The notes below the pieces were generated by a model that was given only the letters and a program-made list of their open reading frames with translations, ran no database searches and was not told the origin of the DNA. Shown piece after piece: positions 34,948 to 44,186 of a stretch of DNA of 49,141 bases. The number at the start of each line of letters is the position of its first letter. The first letter of the stretch is position 1. The translations under genes were made by a program, and so were the position numbers. Source of the stretch: Chthoniobacterales bacterium (lineage in GTDB: Bacteria > Verrucomicrobiota > Verrucomicrobiia > Chthoniobacterales > UBA6821); NCBI GenBank assembly GCA_026461395.1, contig JAPJNA010000005.1, positions 1 through 49,141 of the forward strand, in the 5' to 3' direction.

Positions 34948-35748
34948 ATGGCTTCATTGGAAATCACCTTTCTTGGCACAGGTACCTCCCAGGGTGTTCC
35001 CATCATTGGCTGCGACTGCCCCGTCTGTTGTTCTACTGATCCTAGGGATCAACGCAGTCGCACTTCTCTCTTGGTGAAGGCTCCTGACTTGCATTTCGTG
35101 ATCGATACCGCCCCTGAGTTCCGGATGCAGTGCCTTCGGGAGGGGGTCACCAGTCTGGATGCGGCCCTGATCACTCATGCCCATACGGATCACATCATGG
35201 GATTCGACGACATGAGACGCTTCTGCGAAATGGATAATAAGGAAATGCCTATTTATGCCTCCGCAGAGACGATGGAGGGGCTCAGAAATACTTTCCGTTA
35301 TGCCTTTGATGAACCTCAGCCTTGGAAAAATTATCTCCGCCTTGCCCCGAATCTTATCCGGGGTCCTTTTCAACTGGGCGAGACGACCGTGGTCCCCGTC
35401 GACCTACCCCACGGGAAATTCACCACCACAGGCTATGTTTTTCATAGGAATGGTCGAAAGTTGCTAGCCTACTTCACCGACTGTTCAGAACTGCCGACTA
35501 CGGCTGTCGAGGCCGCCCGGGGCGCCGAGCTACTCGTGCTGGACGCCCTAAGAGATCGACCTCATCCTACACACATGAATTTCGATCAGGCCATTGCCGC
35601 CAGTCGGTTAGTTAGGCCTGCAAGCACCCGATTTATTCATCTGTGTCATGAGGTTTTCCATAAGGAGAAGGAGTTGGAACTGCCGCTGGGATTCCATCTG
35701 GCTTATGATGGTCTGAAGTTGAGTTTGGGGGAGCCAATACAGCTATGA
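34948..35748 (+). CDS. MBL-fold metal-dependent hydrolase (PhnP-like)
   Basis: A 266-residue metallo-beta-lactamase-fold enzyme. The N-terminus FLGTGTSQGVPIIGCDCPVC is typical of the PhnP/tRNase Z-like group, with a Cys cluster that may bind zinc. The metal site HAHTDHIMGFDD is complete, with further His/Asp in PVDLPHGKF, YFTDCSEL and FIHLCHEVF. PhnP cleaves cyclic phosphodiesters, but no phn genes are here, so the substrate is open. Its stop overlaps the next start by ATGA. Repeat copy 3 ends 11 bases before its ATG. Confidence 0.88.
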   Translation: MASLEITFLGTGTSQGVPIIGCDCPVCCSTDPRDQRSRTSLLVKAPDLHFVIDTAPEFRMQCLREGVTSLDAALITHAHTDHIMGFDDMRRFCEMDNKEMPIYASAETMEGLRNTFRYAFDEPQPWKNYLRLAPNLIRGPFQLGETTVVPVDLPHGKFTTTGYVFHRNGRKLLAYFTDCSELPTTAVEAARGAELLVLDALRDRPHPTHMNFDQAIAASRLVRPASTRFIHLCHEVFHKEKELELPLGFHLAYDGLKLSLGEPIQL

Positions 35749-37355
35749 GTCAGAGACGGATTTTTCTACTAGTCTCCTGCTTCTTCGTTCTTGCAGCCTT
35801 GCTGAACGCAGCCCACCTCTCTGCTGCAACTCCTCAGGAGGATGCGGCCGCCACTGTGGTGATCTATAATGCGAATGATCCCAACTCCAAGGGGTTGGCC
35901 GACTTCTACTGTTCAGCACGAGCGATTGATCCTTCGCATGAGATCGCTCTTTCAACAACAAATGTTGAGGAGATCTCTCGGAACGATTACGACATCTCCA
36001 TCGCCACTCCGCTCCGACGGGAGCTAGTGAATCGTGGATATTGGAGCGTTACCCAGGACATGATGAACCGTCCCATCCTGATAGCCTCGAGCATTCGTTA
36101 CGCTGCAGTGATCCGAGGTATCCCGTTGAAGATCAAGGAATGCGGCGACTATCCCGGCGATTCACAGTGCCAGCCTGCTCCAGTAGGCACCGTGAATGCT
36201 GCATCCGTCGACTCGGAGCTTTCCACCCTGGGACTCTTTTCGCCTCAGATCTCGGGGGTACTCAAGAACCCCGTTTGCAACAACGCTTCCTACTCGGTCT
36301 TCAACCCACAGGTTCCTCCCGCGCTGCTTTTCGTGGCACGGCTCGACGCTCCGAGTGTGGAAGCTGTCAGATCCATGGTCGTGAACGGACTCCGTGCAGA
36401 GAAAGAGGGCCTTTGGGGATGGGGATATATTGATCTTCGCTCCATCACCTCTGCCGGATATGTGCAGGGGGACAACTGGATCAGGGCAGCTGGCGCTGCA
36501 ATGCGGCGTTACGGCATCCCGGTGATCACGGATGACCTGCCCGATACTTACCAATCAGGATTTCCAGTCACTGATGCCTCCGCCTACTATGGCTGGTATT
36601 CCGAGAACATCGATGGCCCGTTCGCGGATATTTTCTTCCAGTTTGTACCAGGAGCCGTCTCCGCGCATCTGCATTCCTTCAGCGCTACCACACTGCATGA
36701 TCCGATTAAGGGATGGACTGGACCTCTCATTCAACACGGAGCCAGCGCCTCCGTAGGGAATGTCTACGAGCCCTACCTGGCTTTCACTACCGACTTCGGT
36801 ATTTTATGTTCCAGCCTGCTTGCCGGATCTAATCTGGCCGACAGCTACTATGCTGCCCAGCCCGTACTCTCCTGGATGAGTATCCTGGTGGGTGATCCCC
36901 TCTACCGTCCTTATGCTTGCTTTGCTCAGGCCGACAGTACCTCTGCCTCCAAGAGTGTCTGGACAGATTATCGCAGGATCATTCTTTCCCATGATGGAGA
37001 TGTCCTCAAGTCGGCACAGGATCTAGTCGCACGCGCCAAGCAGGGGGGTGAGAGTCTTTATCTTGAGGCGCTGGGGGCTGCCCAGATGGATGCGGGAGCT
37101 CTTCCGGCGGCGGAGGCAAGCTTTGCCATGGCATTTAAGATGGCAAAAGAAAACACGGTGCAGTTTCGCTTGCTGCTTGAGAATGCTCGATGCTTTGAGA
37201 AGAAGGGAAATCCCGCCCAGGGAGCATCACTTCTGCGCTGGGGATTGCTTCATTATACAACAGCCTCCCAGCGGGGGATTCTTCTGGAATGGATCGCTAG
37301 GATGGATCCGATCAAGCCAGCTCCAGCGTCATCTGCGGTACCATCCATCAGATAA
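35745..37355 (+). CDS. TIGR03790-family exported protein
   Basis: A 536-residue protein with a signal peptide (1-28, IFLLVSCFFVLAALLNAAHL, cleavage near SAA). The body matches my recollection of the TIGR03790 family: VVIYNANDPNSKGLADFYCS, ISRNDYDISIATPLRREL, AAVIRGIPLKIKEC and a late GDPLYRPY. The last 110 residues look TPR-like (YLEALGAAQMDAGALPAAEA). The family is uncharacterised and occurs sporadically in Planctomycetes/Verrucomicrobia-type genomes. The N-terminal pattern and GDPLY motif faintly recall caspase-like C25 peptidases; this is speculation. It is coupled to the MBL gene and 5 bases from ecotin. Confidence 0.8.
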   Translation: MSQRRIFLLVSCFFVLAALLNAAHLSAATPQEDAAATVVIYNANDPNSKGLADFYCSARAIDPSHEIALSTTNVEEISRNDYDISIATPLRRELVNRGYWSVTQDMMNRPILIASSIRYAAVIRGIPLKIKECGDYPGDSQCQPAPVGTVNAASVDSELSTLGLFSPQISGVLKNPVCNNASYSVFNPQVPPALLFVARLDAPSVEAVRSMVVNGLRAEKEGLWGWGYIDLRSITSAGYVQGDNWIRAAGAAMRRYGIPVITDDLPDTYQSGFPVTDASAYYGWYSENIDGPFADIFFQFVPGAVSAHLHSFSATTLHDPIKGWTGPLIQHGASASVGNVYEPYLAFTTDFGILCSSLLAGSNLADSYYAAQPVLSWMSILVGDPLYRPYACFAQADSTSASKSVWTDYRRIILSHDGDVLKSAQDLVARAKQGGESLYLEALGAAQMDAGALPAAEASFAMAFKMAKENTVQFRLLLENARCFEKKGNPAQGASLLRWGLLHYTTASQRGILLEWIARMDPIKPAPASSAVPSIR

Positions 37356-37360
37356 GAAAA

Positions 37361-37936
37361 ATGGAACTCAGATGCAACGGATGCGAAGCAACGGCCAAGC
37401 AAGCAAACTCAGGAAAGGTTTCAAGAATTGCTTCCTTAAGATCGAGCGGCATTCACTGCCTCCTCTGGCTTTTAGTATCCACTGCTTCATGCCTCACGCC
37501 GGAAGATGGCGGTTCAAATGCAGGCAAGGAACTTAAAGCGTTTCCTCCAGCAGGTGAGGGGATGTCTCGTTATGTGATTTTCCTGCCGGCAGAGAAGGAT
37601 GAGGAACTTCTGAAAATCCAACTGATGGTCGGTAGGAGTATGCAACTCGATTCGAAGAACCGATACTTCTTCGGAGGACGACTCGAGACGGTTCCCATTC
37701 CAGGGTGGGGGTATAATCGGTACGTCCTGAAATCCCTTGGTCCCATGGCGGGAACTCTCATGGCAGTCGATCCCAATGCGCAAAAAATCGAACGCTTCAT
37801 CACCCTCGGAGGGGAGCCTGAACTCTTTCGCTACAACAGCCGTCTGCCGCTGGTGGTTTATCTCCCAGAGGGCGTCGAGGTTCGTTACCGCATCTGGAGA
37901 GCGGATAAGAGGGTGGAGAATGCTCTCAATCAGTAG
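37361..37936 (+). CDS. eco: Ecotin-family serine protease inhibitor, disulfide-less
   Basis: A 191-residue protein whose last 130 residues match ecotin: FPPAGEGMSRYVIFLPAEKD, GGRLETVPIPGWGYNRYV, RYNSRLPLVVYLPEGVEVRY and IWRADKRVENAL. Ecotin dimers in the periplasm block trypsin-fold proteases. In alignment with E. coli ecotin, P1 is Leu133 and P1' Met134 (TLMAV). The two cysteines that brace the loop (Cys50 and Cys87 in E. coli) are Ser98 and Val136 here. The N-terminus has a long polar stretch, then a hydrophobic run ending in VSTASC (Cys44), a weak lipobox. It is the third gene of the MBL/TIGR03790 operon. Confidence 0.9.
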   Translation: MELRCNGCEATAKQANSGKVSRIASLRSSGIHCLLWLLVSTASCLTPEDGGSNAGKELKAFPPAGEGMSRYVIFLPAEKDEELLKIQLMVGRSMQLDSKNRYFFGGRLETVPIPGWGYNRYVLKSLGPMAGTLMAVDPNAQKIERFITLGGEPELFRYNSRLPLVVYLPEGVEVRYRIWRADKRVENALNQ

Positions 37937-38067
37937 GCTGCATTCATCCTGCCGGAGGCCAAATCCCAAAAAATGTCCCTTCTCTCTCGAGAGGGTGCAC
38001 GGGGGCTTTTTTTGAATATCTGAGCAGTATTTATTTTAATGCAGCAATATTTATATATATTTGAGGT

Positions 38068-38289
38068 ATGAAAACGACCATCGATCTTCCGGAGGAGATG
38101 CTGCACCGGGCAAAGGTGTTAGCGGCACGGCAGCATTCCACACTCAAGGAACTTGTGATTGCAGGGCTTGATCATGTTCTGGGAACGAGTGCAAGCACAT
38201 CACTCGACGCCCCTCTAGGCAGGTTGAGACAGGGACTTCACCTCGGTAACAAAGCGATGTCCCGCGACGAGATCCATGCACGCCGTTAG
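38068..38289 (+). CDS. VapB-type antitoxin (ribbon-helix-helix)
   Basis: A 73-residue protein starting MKTTIDLPEEMLHRAKVLAA, the ribbon-helix-helix DNA-binding pattern of type II antitoxins. The C-terminal part (about 45-73) should wrap the toxin. It overlaps the PIN-domain toxin gene by 14 bases. The upstream 90 bases are strikingly AT-rich (TATTTATATATATTTGAGG) and probably hold the self-regulated promoter. Confidence 0.88.
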   Translation: MKTTIDLPEEMLHRAKVLAARQHSTLKELVIAGLDHVLGTSASTSLDAPLGRLRQGLHLGNKAMSRDEIHARR

Positions 38290-38689
38290 ATTCCTCGACA
38301 CCAACATCCTGCTCTACGCCTACGATCTGGATGCCGTCGGCAAGAGGGATCGTGCACTAGAACTGGTGGAGGAGGGGTGGAACCGGCTCGGCGAGACCGC
38401 GATCAGCGTGCAGGTTCTTCAGGAACTTCATGTCAACTTGGAACGCCGGAGTGTCACTAGGGAGAAAATCCACCAGATCGTGCGCGACTATTCCAGTTGG
38501 CCGGTTGTGGAGAACACCCTCTCCCTGATGCAGGCGGGTCTTGCCGAGCAGGCCCGTTGGCAACTTTCGCTCTGGGATTCGATGATCCTGGCCGCCGCCC
38601 GCGTATCCGGAGCATCCGAGCTGATTACAGAGGATTTTAGCCACGGACAGGACTACGGGGGAATCAAGGTAATCAATCCCTTTGTGTGA
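38276..38689 (+). CDS. VapC-type PIN-domain toxin RNase
   Basis: A 137-residue PIN protein. All four acidic residues of the Mg2+ site are visible: D8 (FLDTNILLYA), E50 (VLQELHVNL), D101 (LSLWDSMILAAA) and D120 (ITEDFSHG). The toxin should cleave specific RNAs, often tRNA, when the antitoxin is lost. It appears intact. Confidence 0.9.
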   Translation: MHAVRFLDTNILLYAYDLDAVGKRDRALELVEEGWNRLGETAISVQVLQELHVNLERRSVTREKIHQIVRDYSSWPVVENTLSLMQAGLAEQARWQLSLWDSMILAAARVSGASELITEDFSHGQDYGGIKVINPFV

Positions 38690-38724
38690 TCACGATCATG
38701 CTCAAGGGCTGATGTCCCGGAGTA

Positions 38725-39275
38725 TCAGTCGTGCTTTTTGCGCCTGAGCCAGATATTGAGCTTGATGATCAGTGAAATGGCCACGATCGACTCGGCCCAG
38801 AAGAATCCGAGATAGCCGCTCAGCACACCCATGGTGGGTGCAAAGGGTTGGGCATTGCGGATGGCGGGGAATGCAAAGAGCAGGGCCGCGCAGAAAGCCA
38901 TCTCTCCCATCTCGGGAGCCTCCAGGGTGGGGGAGTTGTCCGGCATCGGGATCATGGTGACGTTGTATCCTTCGAAGGTCGGTATGTTGAAATCAAAGGT
39001 GAAGGGTTGGCGTTTCAGTTCGGGTCTGCTGCCGGAACCTATTCCTTCCTCGCGATCGACAAAGAGCCTGATCCTGGCGCGATGCGTGTCGAAGGGATAG
39101 AAGAACTGGGACCCTGTATCTTCGACCTGATAGATACTCGTCAGGAAGTTGTTATAAACGGAGCAGGGGGCCTGTCGTCGATGTCCTGATCCTTGGCGGA
39201 AAGCGCAAATACAGGGAGACAAAGAAGAACAACTGCAAGGGGGATACTGGATTTCAGACGGCGTGAGCTATGCAC
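38725..39275 (-). pseudogene. Decayed DUF4436-like membrane protein (frameshift plus internal loss)
   Basis: From a GTG at 39275 a good signal peptide is read (SSRRLKSSIPLAVVLLCLPV, then FALSAKDQDID), ending at a stop at 39141-39143. In another frame the sequence continues as NNFLTSIYQVEDTGSQFFYP, then PFDTHRARIRLFVD, and ends with two to three membrane segments (FCAALLFAFPAIRN, FFWAESIVAISLIIKLNIWL). The G-x-x-YPFDxY-like motif and the C-terminal pattern resemble DUF4436, but the domain's first half is missing. The simplest reading is a deletion with frameshift. A short intact 165-residue product starting inside is possible but would lack a signal. Confidence 0.5.
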
Positions 39276-39405
39276 GACACTCTGCAAATAAACGAGGTAT
39301 CGTGAAACCCGAAACTTGCGGCAAATCACCCCCAGATCTTGATGATTCCGTTTTCGGATTTCGATTGGAAAAACCTCGGGAAAAGGCAAGTTACAAGCTT
39401 CCAGC

Positions 39406-40305
39406 ATGACCAGTCTTCTTGCTCTCCTTGATGATATCGCCACCCAGTTGGACGACGTGGCGTTTTTGAGCAAAGTGGCTGCTCAAAAGACCGTAGGTGT
39501 TCTCGGGGACGATCTGGCGCTCAATGCCCAGCAGGTCAGCGGGGTTTCGGCGGACAGGGAACTTCCCGTGGTCTTTGCTGTCTTCAAAGGATCGCTGGTG
39601 AACAAGGCCATCCTTGTTCCCTCGGCACTGATTGTCAGTGCGGTGACTCCCTGGCTGATCACTCCGTTGCTGATGGCGGGTGGGGCCTATCTCTGCTTCG
39701 AGGGAGTTGAGAAGCTGGCCCACAAGTTTCTTCACCGTGGGCATATCGCCCGGGAGGCTGAGGCCGAGATGCTCCGAGCCGTGAAGGATCTCGCCCTCGA
39801 CCTCCCGGCACTGGAAAGGGAAAAGGTCAAGGGAGCCATCCGGACCGACTTCATCCTTTCTGCTGAAATCGTCACCATCGCGCTTGGCATGGCACAGGGG
39901 AGTCCTTTGCTCAGCCAGATTCTGGTGCTGTCTGGAGTGTCGCTGCTGATGACATTCGGTGTCTACGGTCTGGTGGCTGGCATTGTCAAAATCGACGATC
40001 TTGGCCTCTACCTTTCCCGATTACCGTCCACGAATGGACTAGGCTGTGGATTGCAGGCGGTCGGCCGCAGCCTGCTGCAGTTGACTCCCTGGCTGATGAA
40101 GGCCCTGTCGGCGGCGGGCACGGCGGCGATGTTCTTGGTGGGAGGGGGCATCCTAGTGCATGGCGCACCCTTCCTCCACAAGCTCACGGCCCACATGCCG
40201 CTACCGATACTCTGGGATGCCCTGGTCGGAATAGGTGCCGGCACCCTGGTGCTGGCCGTCGTGCTGCTGGTGAAAAAACTCCTCCCTAACTCCTCAAAGC
40301 ACTAA
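39406..40305 (+). CDS. DUF808 (YedI-like) membrane protein
   Basis: A 299-residue integral membrane protein matching the YedI/DUF808 family: SLLALLDDIATQLDDVA, KVAAQKTVGVLGDDLALNAQ, VSADRELPVVFAVFKGSL and KAILVPSALIVSAVTPWLI. Several membrane helices are spread over the length. The family's function is not known; homologues are single genes in many proteobacteria. It is divergent from the decayed DUF4436-like gene. Confidence 0.88.
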   Translation: MTSLLALLDDIATQLDDVAFLSKVAAQKTVGVLGDDLALNAQQVSGVSADRELPVVFAVFKGSLVNKAILVPSALIVSAVTPWLITPLLMAGGAYLCFEGVEKLAHKFLHRGHIAREAEAEMLRAVKDLALDLPALEREKVKGAIRTDFILSAEIVTIALGMAQGSPLLSQILVLSGVSLLMTFGVYGLVAGIVKIDDLGLYLSRLPSTNGLGCGLQAVGRSLLQLTPWLMKALSAAGTAAMFLVGGGILVHGAPFLHKLTAHMPLPILWDALVGIGAGTLVLAVVLLVKKLLPNSSKH

Positions 40306-40410
40306 TCTAATCAAATTAGCCCAGGAGTTTTGGATGCGGAGCTAGTCTACCAAGCGAGCGCAGACAAACGCCGCCAGGACTCAAAATTGCGAGCCTTTGA
40401 AAACCAATCT

Positions 40411-42204
40411 TTAATTGGTTTTCAAAACCTCGATGAAGGCTTCTTGGGGAATATTCACCTGCCCGATCGCTTTCATCCGCTTCTTGCCCTCTTTCTGCTT
40501 CTCGAGGAGCTTGCGCTTGCGGGTGATGTCGCCTCCGTAGCACTTGGCGGTCACGTTCTTGCGCATGGCACCGATACTTTCCCTGGCCACAATCTTGCCG
40601 CCGACGGCGGCCTGGATGGCGACCTGATACATCTGAACGGGAATGACATCCTTGAGCTTTGCAGCAAGTGAACGGCCGCGGGCTTCGGCCTTGTCACGAT
40701 GCACGATGCTGGAGAAGGCATCCACGGGTTCTCCATTGACGAGCATCTCGAGCTTGACCATGCGGTCTGGTCTGTAGCCTGCAGGCTCGTAGTCGAGGGA
40801 ACCATAGCCGCGGGTGACGGATTTGATCTTATCGTGGAAGTCGACCAGGATCTCGTTCAGCGGCAGGACTGCGGTGATCATGACGCGCCGGGTGTCGATC
40901 GAGTCGGTGCTCTCCACGATGCCACGCTTCTCCATCATGATTTGCATGATGTCGCCGATGTTTTCGTTCGGGATCATGACAAAGCATTTCACGACCGGTT
41001 CGCGGATCTCCTCGACGACACTCATGTCGGGAAGGTTGGCGGGGTTGTCGACCATGAGGAGATCCCCATTGGTCTTGATCACTTCGTAGACGACGCTCGG
41101 ATAGGTCGCGATGATATCCATGTCGTACTCACGACGCAGGCGCTCGACGATGATCTCCATGTGAAGGAGTCCTAGGAAGCCGCAGCGGAAGCCAAAGCCC
41201 AGAGCGACGGAACTCTCAGGCATGTAGTTAAAGGCGGCGTCGTTGATCTGGAGCTTGCCCATGGCCGTCTTGAGTGGCTCAAAGTCGGCTGTGTTGATCG
41301 GGTAGATGCCGCTGAAGACCATCGGCTGGACTTTCTTGAATCCGGGGAGGGGTTCTGAGGCCGGTTTCTTGGAATCGGTCAGGGTGTCACCGATCTTGAT
41401 TTCGGCAGTGCTCTTGATGTTCCCGATGAAGTAGCCGACATCGCCCGGGCTCATTGCACCCGTGGCAGTCATCTTCGGGGTGAAGATGCCGACCTCCTTG
41501 ACCTCATAGGACTGGTTGGTCGACATGAGCTTCACCTGGGTTCCAGCCTTGAGATTTCCCGAAAAGACACGGATATAGCTGACAACTCCCCGGTAGGTAT
41601 CGAAGAGGGAATCAAAGACAAGGGCTCTCAGGGTACCATCTCCCTCAGGGGGTGGGGGGACGCGCTGAACAACGGCCTCCAGGATCTCGACGATTCCGAT
41701 GCCTGCCTTGGCACTGGCGGGAATCGCCTCCTCGGCTGGGATGGCCAGGAGGTCCTCAAGCTGTTTTTTGACTGCTGGAAGATCCGCGTTAGGCAGATCG
41801 ATTTTGTTAATGACCGGGATAATCGTCAGGCCCTGTTTATGGGCCAGATGGATATTGGCCATGGTCTGTGCCTCGACACCCTGAGCCGCGTCAACAACAA
41901 GGATGGCACCCTCGCAGGCGGCGAGGCTGCGGGAGACCTCGTAGGCGAAATCCACATGGCCGGGAGTGTCCATGAGATTGAGAGTGTACTCCTGACCATT
42001 CTTGGCCAGGTACTGCATGGAGACTGGGTGAGACTTGATCGTGATGCCGCGCTCGCGCTCCAGATCCATGGAGTCCAGAACCTGCTCCTGCTTGTCACGG
42101 TTGGCGATCGTGTTGGTGACCTCCAGAAGACGGTCAGACAGGGTGGTCTTCCCGTGATCGATATGGGCGATGATGCAGAAGTTGCGGATATTCTGAACAG
42201 ACAT
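40411..42204 (-). CDS. lepA: Elongation factor 4 (LepA)
   Basis: A 597-residue ribosome-bound GTPase, same size as E. coli LepA. G1 AHIDHGKTT starts at 13, then [16 protein letters not shown] (G3) and NKIDLPNAD (G4). The C-terminal LepA-specific domain is complete ([21 protein letters not shown]). The frame is open 28 codons further upstream, but the ATG at 42204 matches the family start. The stop lies in an inverted repeat (GAAAACCAAT/ATTGGTTTTC, 40398-40422) with no T-run. Confidence 0.97.
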   Translation of the reverse strand: MSVQNIRNFCIIAHIDHGKTTLSDRLLEVTNTIANRDKQEQVLDSMDLERERGITIKSHPVSMQYLAKNGQEYTLNLMDTPGHVDFAYEVSRSLAACEGAILVVDAAQGVEAQTMANIHLAHKQGLTIIPVINKIDLPNADLPAVKKQLEDLLAIPAEEAIPASAKAGIGIVEILEAVVQRVPPPPEGDGTLRALVFDSLFDTYRGVVSYIRVFSGNLKAGTQVKLMSTNQSYEVKEVGIFTPKMTATGAMSPGDVGYFIGNIKSTAEIKIGDTLTDSKKPASEPLPGFKKVQPMVFSGIYPINTADFEPLKTAMGKLQINDAAFNYMPESSVALGFGFRCGFLGLLHMEIIVERLRREYDMDIIATYPSVVYEVIKTNGDLLMVDNPANLPDMSVVEEIREPVVKCFVMIPNENIGDIMQIMMEKRGIVESTDSIDTRRVMITAVLPLNEILVDFHDKIKSVTRGYGSLDYEPAGYRPDRMVKLEMLVNGEPVDAFSSIVHRDKAEARGRSLAAKLKDVIPVQMYQVAIQAAVGGKIVARESIGAMRKNVTAKCYGGDITRKRKLLEKQKEGKKRMKAIGQVNIPQEAFIEVLKTN

Positions 42205-42345
42205 GGGCAGTCGGTGAATATCGTGCACTGGGGGAACAGGGTCAATGTTCTTGGAAGATTCAGGAAGGATCACTGTACGATTTTTCAAGATAGCTTTATT
42301 CTTTGAACTTGATTCCTAAATCCGCGGATCGCAGGGTTCTGTGAG

Positions 42346-42927
42346 ATGAGCGGCAACGATGATTCCTCCGGTCGTTCCAAGTCCTGGATCTGGATAGGGT
42401 TGTTGGTGGGGATTCTGATTGTTTTGCTGACGGTTCCCTTCATGGCTATGGGAGTGGCGTTGACGAAGGCCTGTTTCATGCCCCTATATGATCGGGAAAA
42501 GAATCATCCATCATCGCTTGTAACGACGAATTCTTCGGTGCGTGGAGACGCATCTGACCCGATGGGGAGTTTGCGGGCCAGCTTGGAGAAAGCTGCATCA
42601 AACGTCATCAGGTTGCCGCAGTTAAACTCCAAGATGAAAGAAGTACAGATTTTGGCGCCTCCTGCTTCCATGACCAAAGCTACCAATCAGATTCATCACA
42701 TGTTATCTGACCGCAATCTCCAGTATGTGGAAGCTGTTGAAAATGACCGTATCCGTATTGTCGTCATTATTAAGAGCAAAGAATGGTCTGAACTTTCTGG
42801 GAGTCTCCAGACAGCTATTCAGAAGGATGGTTTCATCTATCGAGGGCCTAGTCAGACAGCTACCGCCGGTGATCAAGCTGACACAATGGTCGCCGAGATT
42901 GAGATTATTAGGAGATCGTCTGACTAG
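42346..42927 (+). CDS. Unknown single-pass membrane protein
   Basis: A 193-residue protein with a short cytoplasmic start, one membrane helix (about 14-38, IWIGLLVGILIVLLTVPFMAMG) and a soluble domain of about 150 residues outside. The soluble part has a beta-alpha pattern (VQILAPPASMTKATNQIHHM, YVEAVENDRIRIVVIIKSKE). No family recognised. It is divergent from lepA. The 133-base gap to trpA is AT-rich with no called signal. Confidence 0.65.
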   Translation: MSGNDDSSGRSKSWIWIGLLVGILIVLLTVPFMAMGVALTKACFMPLYDREKNHPSSLVTTNSSVRGDASDPMGSLRASLEKAASNVIRLPQLNSKMKEVQILAPPASMTKATNQIHHMLSDRNLQYVEAVENDRIRIVVIIKSKEWSELSGSLQTAIQKDGFIYRGPSQTATAGDQADTMVAEIEIIRRSSD

Positions 42928-43060
42928 AGTAAGCAATCCTTCTCCTCCTTCAATCCATTATTCATGACATATATTATCTGTAGTTATTGAATGGAGAAGA
43001 TAATAGGGCCTGCAGGATTGTTTTCTGACGCATTTGGCCTTTTGATCTGCTGCTTACAGA

Positions 43061-43897
43061 ATGACCGCTAGCACTCTCAAAACTCTCCATACAAATCGAA
43101 TCGACGCACTCTTTGCTCGCCTGAAGGCGGAAGGAAGGACTGCCATGATTGCCTACATCACTGGCGGCGATCCTACTCTCAGCGCCTCGGCTCAAATCGC
43201 CATCGAGATGGAAAAGGCCGGAGTCGATCTCCTTGAACTCGGTATTCCCTTCTCCGACCCTCTGGCGGATGGAGCTACCATTCAGATGGCTGCTGGTCGC
43301 GCCCTGGCCGCAGGAGCCTCAGTCCCGGGGATCATCGATCTCGTCCGCGAGATCCGCAAGACCAGCCAGATCCCGATCGTCCTCTTTGCCTACCTGAATC
43401 CGGTCTATATCTACGGATTTGAGAAGTTTCAGGAGGATGCCATTGCCGCTGGAGCAGATGGCTTGCTGCTCCTTGACCTACCTCCTCAGGAGGCAGCTAG
43501 GAATAACGAACTCTCATCAGACCAAGGACTCAAGGCAATCCGTCTGATAGCCCCGACCACTCCACCCAAGCGACTCAAGGAGATCACGGATGCTTCCGAG
43601 GGCTTTATCTATTATGTCTCCCGTGAAGGAGTCACCGGAGAACAGACTAGTCTCTCGACCGATATTGCCGAACGAGTCGCCGCCATCCGTGCCCTCACGA
43701 AGGTGCCAGTCGCCGTCGGATTCGGCATTTCAAATCCTGAACAGGCAGCAACGGTCGCAGGACTAGCCGATGGCGTGGTCGTGGGCAGTGCCATTGTCCG
43801 CAGGATTGCTGAGATCGGTGATACGCCGGAACTGCCCGCTAAGATCGCTGACTTTGTCCGTCCGATTGCCGAGGCAGTGCACGGCACGAAACACTAA
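43061..43897 (+). CDS. trpA: Tryptophan synthase alpha chain
   Basis: A 278-residue TIM barrel that releases indole from indole-3-glycerol phosphate. Catalytic E59 (LLELGIPFSDP) and D70 (LADGATIQ) are present, as are the FIYYVSREGVTG loop and the phosphate-binding VGFGISNPEQA. trpB is not adjacent, and trpE/trpG are 17 kb away, so trp genes are scattered in this genome. Confidence 0.96.
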   Translation: MTASTLKTLHTNRIDALFARLKAEGRTAMIAYITGGDPTLSASAQIAIEMEKAGVDLLELGIPFSDPLADGATIQMAAGRALAAGASVPGIIDLVREIRKTSQIPIVLFAYLNPVYIYGFEKFQEDAIAAGADGLLLLDLPPQEAARNNELSSDQGLKAIRLIAPTTPPKRLKEITDASEGFIYYVSREGVTGEQTSLSTDIAERVAAIRALTKVPVAVGFGISNPEQAATVAGLADGVVVGSAIVRRIAEIGDTPELPAKIADFVRPIAEAVHGTKH

Positions 43898-43903
43898 AGT
43901 TTT

Positions 43904-44141
43904 CCCGCAAAAGGGCAGAGATGAATTTCAATATGGAACTCAAGAGCTCAGGAATGAATGTGGTTGGTAAGGTTAAGCAGGTATAGGGCCGGCGAGCCAC
44001 CGAGTGCCGGGATTCACGGCCAGACCTACAACCTTCGATTCTGGGATTTTTCTCTCAGGTTCACCTCTTCTTTTTTCATGAGTTCATGAGTTCCATATTA
44101 ATCCTTTATTCGTCAGTTGCTCTGCGTCTGCAGGAGAATGC
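43904..44141. repeat. Inverted-repeat element, related or degenerate copy
   Basis: Between trpA and dapF, ATATGGAACTCAAGAGCTCA (43931-43950) and TGAGTTCATGAGTTCCATAT (44079-44098) are inverted repeats matching at 18 of 20 positions. Outside them are degenerate outer arms: CCCGCAAAAGGGCAGAGATGAA on the left and TTGCTCTGCGTCTGCAGGAG on the right. These recall the GCAGAG/CTCTGCG arms of the other copies. The centre (43986-44022) is GC-rich with GGCCGGCGAG and GTGCCGGGA. No gene is seen in the 289-base gap before dapF. Confidence 0.6.
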
Positions 44142-44186
44142 CCCTTCATCCTTTCCATTATGATCATTGCGAATGATACTTACGGG

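Noticed and set aside
37976-38012. Intrinsic terminator after the ecotin gene (CTCTCGAGAG followed by a T-run)
   Set aside because: The palindrome is short and separated from the T-run by about 13 bases, so it is too weak to list as a feature.
42205-42288. 28-codon N-terminal extension of LepA
   Set aside because: No family member has it; [20 protein letters not shown] is the normal start.
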